In this document: positions 48,026-53,049 of the stretch, piece after piece
How positions within the stretch are numbered: position 1 is the first letter of the stretch
Layout of the letters: every line of letters starts with the position of its first letter
Assembly: GCA_025060675.1 (NCBI GenBank)
Contig: JANXBI010000014.1
Span: 1 to 53,049, forward strand
DNA: 53,049 bases
Direction of reading: 5' to 3'
Source of the DNA: Candidatus Caldatribacterium sp.
Lineage (GTDB): Bacteria > Atribacterota > Atribacteria > Atribacterales > Caldatribacteriaceae
Made by a program: the position numbers and the translations under genes
Notes under the pieces: generated by a model
What the model was told of the DNA's origin: nothing
What the model saw: the letters and a program-made list of their open reading frames with translations, nothing else
Databases searched by the model: none

Positions 48026-49216
48026 TCAGTACTGCCCATACTCACGGGTAAACTCCGTCATGGCCCGTACATTTTCCACCTTCGCATCGTCCTGAATGAT
48101 TGCCCCCGCATCCATAACGTACCCACCATCTCGAGCAACCTCGTCGATGAGGCGTTTACAGTATGCCCGGACCTCCTCGGGAGTGCCAAAGGCGAGGAGG
48201 TCGTTCGGTACTCCCCCACTGATGGCAAAACGATCTCCAAGGACACGGTGCACCGTAAAGATATCGCCCTTGTCGACATGGTACACGATACTCCCTGGGG
48301 GGAGCTCTCGAAACGTCTCAAGATGGTAATCCCAGTTCCCTTCAGCATAAAAGAGCACCTGATGCCCTCTCTTCCAGAGTTCCTCAACAATAGGCTTAAG
48401 GGTTGGCCAGTAAATCTTCCGGAAATGCTCTGGGTTGATGAAGGGGACACAACCTCGATGCATCCAGAAGGCGATAGGTACGTTCTTTTCCGGATCAGCA
48501 CTATCGAGGGCAATCCGGAAAAGGTGTGGCATAAGAGCCTCACAAGCGGCAAGAACCTTCTCGGGACGTGCGTAGAGGTCGCTCACCAAGCCATAGTATC
48601 CCCTAAGCTTGTCGGCAAGGATATCAAGGGGTGCCTTGAGCATACCACTTATTGCAGCTACCGTCCCACACCGGGTTTTCAGCTCTTTCACAAGACCCCC
48701 AAGGGCGTTGAAATACTCCATCATCGCCATGCCGCCTTTGAGGAGGGCAAGGTTATGTTCACGAGTGACCCTACTCCCAGGAGGCCGTACAAAACATGAA
48801 ACTCTAGGGAGCCACACGTTGAGGAGGTAATCAGTGGGATGAGCGATGAGGAGGTCATATTCATCAGGCTTCATGAAAGCGTCTTCCTCTGGAGGTTCCT
48901 TATACTGAAAAGCCACGTTTTCGGGAAGATCAAGTCCCGGGATACCATAGTACCGGAGCCCTATGGCCTGGACAAGACCAGTCCAGACATAAATCATGTT
49001 TGGAACAACAGCATCCCAGTCAAAGTCTTCCGCGCAACGGAGGCAGGCTTCGAAAGCCACCCGATAGTCGTGCGTAGCTGCTTGAATACTCACACCGGCA
49101 TATTTAGCCACGAACTCAGCAACAAAGGGACGGATGGGAACCATGTCGGGCTTTCCGTTCCGCAGGGCAGTAACGTACCGTTTAAGACGAACGGCATACT
49201 TTTCCTCCGGGGTCAT
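48026..49216 (-). CDS. UroD-fold protein, function unknown (second copy type)
   Basis: The 396-residue UroD-superfamily protein has TPEEKYAVRLKRYVTALRNGKPDMVPIRPFVAEF near the start and ISGGVPNDLLAFGTPEEVRAYCKRLIDEVARDGGYVMDAG near the end, the typical last barrel strands. The barrel position that is HxC in cobalamin methyltransferases reads FYAEGNWDYH here. ATG 49216 follows GAGGAGGG. It is first in a sugar-modification operon. It differs clearly from the one at 6456-7547, so the two are not recent duplicates. Confidence 0.82.
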   Translation of the reverse strand: MTPEEKYAVRLKRYVTALRNGKPDMVPIRPFVAEFVAKYAGVSIQAATHDYRVAFEACLRCAEDFDWDAVVPNMIYVWTGLVQAIGLRYYGIPGLDLPENVAFQYKEPPEEDAFMKPDEYDLLIAHPTDYLLNVWLPRVSCFVRPPGSRVTREHNLALLKGGMAMMEYFNALGGLVKELKTRCGTVAAISGMLKAPLDILADKLRGYYGLVSDLYARPEKVLAACEALMPHLFRIALDSADPEKNVPIAFWMHRGCVPFINPEHFRKIYWPTLKPIVEELWKRGHQVLFYAEGNWDYHLETFRELPPGSIVYHVDKGDIFTVHRVLGDRFAISGGVPNDLLAFGTPEEVRAYCKRLIDEVARDGGYVMDAGAIIQDDAKVENVRAMTEFTREYGQY

Positions 49217-49247
49217 AGATTCTCCCTCCTCAGGTGACTGCACAAGT

Positions 49248-49256
49248 AGTATACCA
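49248..49256 (-). promoter_or_regulatory. Extended -10 promoter of the UroD-like operon
   Basis: The minus strand reads TGGTATACT, an extended -10 (TGnTATACT), about 32 nt before the ATG at 49216. No -35 is needed or seen. Confidence 0.55.
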
Positions 49257-49271
49257 GAACTAGGAGGAATC

Positions 49272-49655
49272 TTACTTTTTCCGCGCAGCTTCTCGAAGGA
49301 TATGGTACAGTTCTTGGGGGTCGCCTCCCTTGAGAACGTAGGCAAAGGCGCCACTTTTGATAGCCTGCTCTCTGTACTCTTCGTAAACGCTCATCATGAC
49401 GACAGGGATGCCCAGTTCACCGCGAATCCTTTGAAGAACTGCTATGCCATCGCTATCCCCAAGACACACGTCCAAAAGTACCACATCAGGCCTTACCTTG
49501 GTAAGGCGTCGGAAAAGACCTTTCCCTCGTGGACTTACACCAACAACTTCAAAGTCTCCCTGTCGTTTAAGGAGGAACGTCAAACCTTCAAGGAGGAAGT
49601 GGTTATCATCCACAAGAAAAACCCGGACAACACATCTTTTGGTTGCCGTCTCCAC
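49272..49655 (-). CDS. Stand-alone receiver-domain response regulator
   Basis: The protein has 127 residues, almost entirely receiver. It has FLVDDNHFLLEGLTFLL (acid pocket), the phospho-Asp in VVLLDVCLGDSDG, Ser in MMSVYEEY and Lys in YVLKGGDP. The start resembles NarL/FixJ receivers but there is no helix-turn-helix after it. GTG 49655 with GGGAGG 6 nt upstream is chosen over earlier in-frame codons. No histidine kinase is in the window. It could act by protein contact, for example on the degenerate NtrC-like protein encoded at the other end of the adjacent operon. Confidence 0.85.
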   Translation of the reverse strand: METATKRCVVRVFLVDDNHFLLEGLTFLLKRQGDFEVVGVSPRGKGLFRRLTKVRPDVVLLDVCLGDSDGIAVLQRIRGELGIPVVMMSVYEEYREQAIKSGAFAYVLKGGDPQELYHILREAARKK

Positions 49656-49758
49656 AAGAAGCCTCCCAAGCTCTTTCTCACCCCAGTGTAGACCAAAGCA
49701 GGACAAGAGACAATAGGAAAACCCTCCCATTCCCCAACACAACAATTCCCATCATCTC

Positions 49759-49767
49759 TGGTACAAT
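49759..49767 (+). promoter_or_regulatory. Extended -10 promoter of uppP
   Basis: TGGTACAAT (TG at 49759-49760, TACAAT at 49762-49767) lies 28 nt before the ATG. The -35 is poor. Confidence 0.5.
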
Positions 49768-49795
49768 AGGGAAAACAATCATAAGGAGCGAGTGT

Positions 49796-50554
49796 ATGGG
49801 TACTGGCGAAAACATTGTGCTTGGACTCATCCAGGGTTTCACAGAGTTTTTTCCCATCTCTTCATCGGCCCATCTTCTCCTCTTTCGAGCGCTTTTCCCT
49901 CTTGGGGAAGCAAGTTTATCCCTTGATGTCATGCTCCATGGAGGCACGTGGGTTGCTGTCTTCGTGGTGTTCCTCCCCTTCATCAGGAGGATTCTCAAAT
50001 GTCCAGTTATTCTCGGCAAGGTTTTTCTTGCCACCATTCCAGCAGGGATTTTCGGGTACCTCTTTGAGGGAGAGATAGAACGTATGGCACGAGGGAATCT
50101 CCTCTTGGTGAGCGGAATCCTTGCGCTTTTGGGTGGCGTCTTCCTCATCGTAAAAGAAAAGGGGGACAAAACTCTGGAAACTCTCGCTGTACGGGACGTG
50201 CTCCTCATTGGACTTTCCCAGGCTTTTGCCCTCATCCCTGGTGTATCACGCTCTGGTATTACGCTCCTTGCCGGCATCGCCGTGGGCCTCAGGAGGGCTG
50301 AAGCAGTGCTCTTTTCCTTCCTCCTCTCCCTTACAACTATCGGGGGAGCAGTGGGGCTTGTCCTTGTAAGGCACGCTCGGGAAATCTCTTTTCTCAGGGA
50401 TACGCTTCCTGGCTTTGTCGCCGCCCTTGGAAGCGGGATCTTCTCCTGCGTGGTGCTCTTGAAGCTTGTGCGGGAAAGGGGACTGACACTTTTTGGATAC
50501 TACCGAATCATCGTGGGGGTGTTCTTCTTTCTCTTCTTTCTCCTCAGAAGATGA
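49796..50554 (+). CDS. uppP: Undecaprenyl-diphosphatase
   Basis: The 252-residue membrane enzyme recycles the lipid carrier of peptidoglycan synthesis. Signatures are GLIQGFTEFFPISSSAHLLL (E-rich active site) and ALIPGVSRSGITLLAGIAVGL. It has about eight helices. It confers bacitracin resistance in model species (BacA). ATG 49796 follows TAAGGAG; 51 upstream in-frame codons overlap the divergent receiver gene and are rejected. Confidence 0.95.
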   Translation: MGTGENIVLGLIQGFTEFFPISSSAHLLLFRALFPLGEASLSLDVMLHGGTWVAVFVVFLPFIRRILKCPVILGKVFLATIPAGIFGYLFEGEIERMARGNLLLVSGILALLGGVFLIVKEKGDKTLETLAVRDVLLIGLSQAFALIPGVSRSGITLLAGIAVGLRRAEAVLFSFLLSLTTIGGAVGLVLVRHAREISFLRDTLPGFVAALGSGIFSCVVLLKLVRERGLTLFGYYRIIVGVFFFLFFLLRR

Positions 50555-50846
50555 TTTCTTCAAGAAGCGTTCGCACTCTCTCTCGCAAGAACTGACTCAG
50601 ACGTTCAAAAAGGTATTCAGAATAGGAGGCAAAAGGCGTCCACACACGAATTCGACCATCCTCAAAGGAAATGCGAATATTTTCCGGGAATTCCCCCTCT
50701 CGCGTCACAGCCTCTTCAAGGAAAATGTTCAAGGCACGGAGAGGAACGAGACAGAGCTGATACGGCCGCTCGAGCTCATATTCCCAGTAGATGTATACCG
50801 TTTCCTCGTGACGGTATGGCATCGGTTCGAAAATAAGGCGAAGCAC
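50544..50846 (-). CDS. Small conserved-looking protein, function unknown
   Basis: The 100-residue protein is rich in aromatic and acidic residues with no cysteine pairs or membrane helix. Example segments are LRLIFEPMPYRHEETVYIYWEY and LFERLSQFLRERVRTLLEEI, a beta-then-helix layout. GTG 50846 comes immediately after the LysE-like stop. It overlaps the uppP end by 11 nt, convergently. I do not recognise a family. The operon position makes it likely to be real. Confidence 0.6.
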   Translation of the reverse strand: MLRLIFEPMPYRHEETVYIYWEYELERPYQLCLVPLRALNIFLEEAVTREGEFPENIRISFEDGRIRVWTPFASYSEYLFERLSQFLRERVRTLLEEIIF

Positions 50847-51473
50847 TCATCTCACCCCCACGACGAAGTACCCGCCAAAGAAGATGAGTACACCGCCACA
50901 TATTCCCACAAGAAACCGAAGGAAACGATCACTGAGCGCTTTCTTCCCTCGGTCAAGGACAAAAGCAATCGCGCTGTACCAAGCGAAATCAGCAAGGACG
51001 TGTCCCAAGAAAAACACAACCACTCCCGCAAGCTTAAAGCGGATCGCTGCAAGGAGCATGGCAAGTCCAACGGTTGCCCACCACATGATCCAATATGGAT
51101 TGGCAACACTGGCTATCGCTCCCTGCAGCACCATATTGCATCGGACCGCAGGGCAAGGTACATGCCCAAGGGAAACACGTCGCAAAGACCGCAGCATATC
51201 CGCTCCAAGGTAGACTAAAGTAACCCCTCCTGCAAGACCGATGATTTTCTGAACAAAAGGAATCCCTAAGACCTGACCAAATCCCAAAACCAAAGCCGCG
51301 ACCATGGCAAGCTCAAGGAACGCGTGTCCCACAACCACCAAAGGTCCAGCACGGAAACCAAAACGGGACGTCCCAGAAAGGACAAGCGCCAAAAGCGGAC
51401 CAGGCATGATCGCTCCAGAAAAAGCAACTGCAAACGCGCTTCCGAAAATGGAAAGGATTGCCACTCCCTCCAT
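50847..51473 (-). CDS. LysE/RhtB-family exporter
   Basis: The 208-residue membrane protein has six helices. The family opening is FGSAFAVAFSGAIMPGPLLALVLSGTSRFGFRAGPLVVVGHAFLEL (the MPGP motif), and ANPYWIMWWATVG is the second conserved block. Members export amino acids or, in some cases, metals. ATG 51473 lies 1 nt after the DUF2703 stop. An 88-codon upstream extension inside that gene is rejected. The partner with many cysteines suggests a thiol or metal substrate (inference). Confidence 0.85.
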   Translation of the reverse strand: MEGVAILSIFGSAFAVAFSGAIMPGPLLALVLSGTSRFGFRAGPLVVVGHAFLELAMVAALVLGFGQVLGIPFVQKIIGLAGGVTLVYLGADMLRSLRRVSLGHVPCPAVRCNMVLQGAIASVANPYWIMWWATVGLAMLLAAIRFKLAGVVVFFLGHVLADFAWYSAIAFVLDRGKKALSDRFLRFLVGICGGVLIFFGGYFVVGVR

Positions 51474-51474
51474 G

Positions 51475-51900
51475 CTACAAACAGCACAGAGGACCGCACT
51501 GGGTACACCCTGTGCCTGCGAAAAGCTCGTGAAGGGCAAGAAGTGCTCCCCGCACGATGAGCTCACAAGGTATGACTTCGTGCACCTTATCCTCGACTTC
51601 GAGAGTCCGACACTCTCTAGGACCACAGACGCTGCAGCATACACTTGCGCCCACCGAAGCCCCAAGCCAATCCTCAAGTGGTCGACCATTGATAAGGAGG
51701 AGATTCGAAGCAAGCGGATTCTTCTGAAACTCTTCAACCGTAAGCTCCTCTTTCTTCAGAACTACCTCAACGTCTAAGGGGGTAAGAGATGCTCGAAGGA
51801 TATCGTACGCCTTCTCGAGCTCCTTTTCAGTGTCACTACACCGAGGACAAGTAGTGCCATCAATAAGAAGTCGCTGCCAGGAAAGAACTAGCCGCCGCAT
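51475..51900 (-). CDS. DUF2703-like cysteine-rich thioredoxin-fold protein
   Basis: The 141-residue protein opens with LSWQRLLIDGTTCPRCSDTEKEL, where a CxxC follows a strand as in DUF2703 and thioredoxin-like folds. NLLLINGRPLEDWLG is the next family block. The C-terminal part has many cysteines (ASVCCSVCGPREC, then CTQCGPLCCL). Such proteins often occur with metal or arsenic genes. ATG 51900 follows GGGAGGAGAT and begins 39 nt after the tmRNA 3' end. Confidence 0.8.
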   Translation of the reverse strand: MRRLVLSWQRLLIDGTTCPRCSDTEKELEKAYDILRASLTPLDVEVVLKKEELTVEEFQKNPLASNLLLINGRPLEDWLGASVGASVCCSVCGPRECRTLEVEDKVHEVIPCELIVRGALLALHELFAGTGCTQCGPLCCL

Positions 51901-51938
51901 TCCTATCTCCTCCCAGGAAGAGCAGCGCACAAAAAATT

Positions 51939-52299
51939 TGGTGGAGGCGGTGGGAATCGAACCCACATCCAAGAGTTGTGACCAGAGGATCCTACACGCT
52001 TAGTCAGTTTGTTAAGTCTCGTTCGTGAAGACACCAAACTGACAAAGCTCTTCACGAACCAGCCTGTCTTGATTCGCCCAAGCGTCTCAGGCGGCAACGC
52101 GAGGGCTAGCCTGAAAATCGTCACGCCTTTTCATCGGTCTCAGGCTAACCGATGAAGAGACGGCTGCTTTTCAATTAAGCAGCAAGAGCCAATTCTTGGT
52201 TGGCATTTGTATTTCTTTCGGTTCTTTTACGGGTCACCGAAAGCAAACCCGACGTGCATCCTGCTGACCTACAAACTCCTGTCGAAGCCTTTCGCCCCC
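51939..52299 (-). ncRNA. ssrA: Transfer-messenger RNA (tmRNA)
   Basis: This 361-nt RNA rescues stalled ribosomes. The acceptor stem is GGGGGCG at the 5' end with CGCCTCC-A-CCA at the 3' end, and the T-arm contains GGGTTCGATTCCC. After pseudoknot PK1 (CTTTCGGT with ACCGAAAG, its loop GACCCG pairing to an upstream CGGGT) comes the tag frame, which ends ANQELALAA then TAA. Three further pseudoknot-like regions follow. CCA is encoded. Open frames across this stretch are not genes. Confidence 0.95.
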
Positions 52300-52311
52300 A
52301 GACTGATTTTC

Positions 52312-52340
52312 ATTATACAAAGAAACAATCTTCGATTCAA
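52312..52340 (-). promoter_or_regulatory. Promoter of ssrA
   Basis: On the minus strand there is TTGAAT (52340-52335), 17 nt, and a perfect TATAAT (52317-52312), 12 nt before the tmRNA 5' end. Confidence 0.83.
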
Positions 52341-53049
52341 GGTTTTCTTTATCGACTATCTCGTGAGCTTCAAAAGCAAATGCATAAACCTTTTAGTCTC
52401 TTCGTTAATTTGACAAGAGACCTTCTGAACTTTTTGAGAACTTCAGCGCATTGGAGATTTGAATTAGAAAATAGATAACTGATTTATGCTCAAATCAGCA
52501 TGTCTTTCAGGTAGATAAGATGCTTTGAAAGCGAGCAGACGAAAGTGTTGTTTTGTGAGTCAAAGGTGCAAGCTCTTTACTGTTTGCCACTTGAGCAAGC
52601 CTTGCGTGAAGTATATCAGCTCATTAAAGGACAGCCTTTGTCAATCACCCTTTCCAAATCCTAAAGAGTTGACCACTCTGGAAAAGCATTTTTGTCAATG
52701 GGCAGCGGTAAACTCATCCCCTATTGACTACCCGGGTGTTTCTTGTCTCTCCATTCGCTTTACAGCAAATTAATGACTTCCTCTAATCACTTATCACCTG
52801 TTCTCAATATAGCAAAAGTCTGCATTCTGAGAAATACTCTTTGCTCATCTAGCCGATCATCCGAAAAGCATTTTCCCGAATTGACTAAAACGACAAAACT
52901 ACTATCAGGAATGATTAAAAGATTGGTGTAGCTTTGCAAAAAGTTTACAAGTTTAGTATTGATCCGTCATTACCGAGCTGTCTTTTTTCTAGCCCGACTA
53001 GCTTGCCTACTTTATAGTGGCGAAGGATTCTTTCGCTCGTGTATTATCG
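52341..53049. other. AT-rich stretch with no recognisable gene
   Basis: In three sampled 60-nt rows (from 52321, 52381 and 52801) I count 35 to 37% G+C; one coding row (29041) gives 50%. A fourth row here (52561) gives 47%. Open frames are short on both strands, with no Shine-Dalgarno-led start and no match I recognise. A small hairpin, CTGATTT...AAATCAG, lies near 52479-52498. It may be a decayed insertion or a long upstream region of a gene beyond the window. Confidence 0.5.

Noticed and set aside
51903..52413. Several open frames of 60-90 codons across the tmRNA region
   Set aside because: They overlap ssrA on one or both strands and have no ribosome sites or recognisable products.
52200..52931. 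Short open frames in the AT-rich tail
   Set aside because: None has a Shine-Dalgarno-led start or a pattern I can match; I could not reconstruct a decayed gene from them.
1..53049. CRISPR arrays, insertion sequences and prophage genes
   Set aside because: I saw no regularly spaced repeats, transposase motifs or phage genes anywhere in the window.

Overview
The window is a gene-dense piece of a bacterial chromosome. Coding density is high, with many 1 to 30 nt overlaps. Base composition is near 50% G+C by eye, with GTG and TTG starts and Shine-Dalgarno-led genes. The mix of genes suggests an anaerobic, probably thermophilic fermenter with a cell wall: several ABC importers, FeoAB, a class II type alpha-glucan phosphorylase, B12-controlled tetrapyrrole synthesis, no respiratory or oxygen-defence genes, and secreted proteins with signal peptides. 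It may belong to an Atribacterota-like or deep Firmicutes-like lineage. That placement is only an impression from gene content and needs a marker-gene tree.

Layout. 1-930: the start of tuf and its upstream tRNA-Thr/Tyr/Thr genes with a near-consensus promoter, then a divergent CAT-anticodon tRNA. 953-3522: nif3-like, zinc-ribbon coiled-coil and RNase HI genes, then RNase P RNA. 3521-9953 (minus): a carbohydrate cluster with a ribose-type ABC importer, a UroD-fold protein, a LacI regulator and a secreted aldose 1-epimerase. 10101-17603: housekeeping and unknown genes (thioredoxin-like, DUF4380-like, YkuK-like, pcm, a large spermidine-synthase-like membrane protein, dut, glgP, a cold-shock gene). 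17719-25343 (minus): a Liv-type amino-acid importer flanked by a plant-type asparaginase, a creatininase-family amidohydrolase and asnS. 25396-28072 (minus): fur-feoA-feoB plus a small coiled-coil gene, with a Fur-box-like site at the promoter. 28106-34483 (plus): a cobalamin riboswitch and hemA-hemC-cobA/hemD-hemB-cysG(N)/hemL, enough to make precorrin-2/sirohydrochlorin from Glu-tRNA, with two gene fusions.

34464-39895 (minus) is the most intriguing block. It is a seven-gene overlapping run: a PanT-like pantothenate importer, coaX, a bactofilin, a 'quinate 5-dehydrogenase'-like protein, a class III aminotransferase, a START-fold (SRPBCC) protein and a protein resembling cyanobacterial acyl-ACP reductase. 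It could make or use a long-chain aldehyde or amine, but this is inference. 39865-43675: P1 peptidase, two zinc-ribbon proteins, groESL. 43866-49216 (minus): a sugar-modification operon (UroD-fold protein, a 49-residue small protein, TIM-barrel epimerase, PIG-L deacetylase, Gfo/Idh dehydrogenase) ending in an NtrC-like protein whose receiver and AAA+ domains have lost their key residues. 49272-51900: an orphan receiver, uppP and a LysE/DUF2703 operon. 51939-52340: tmRNA with its promoter. 52341-53049 is AT-richer and has no recognisable gene.

Two genes (coaX and feoB) appear to start at non-standard codons (ATT and CTG). Several starts given here differ from the longest open frame because Shine-Dalgarno sites, stop/start overlaps or promoter positions decide them.
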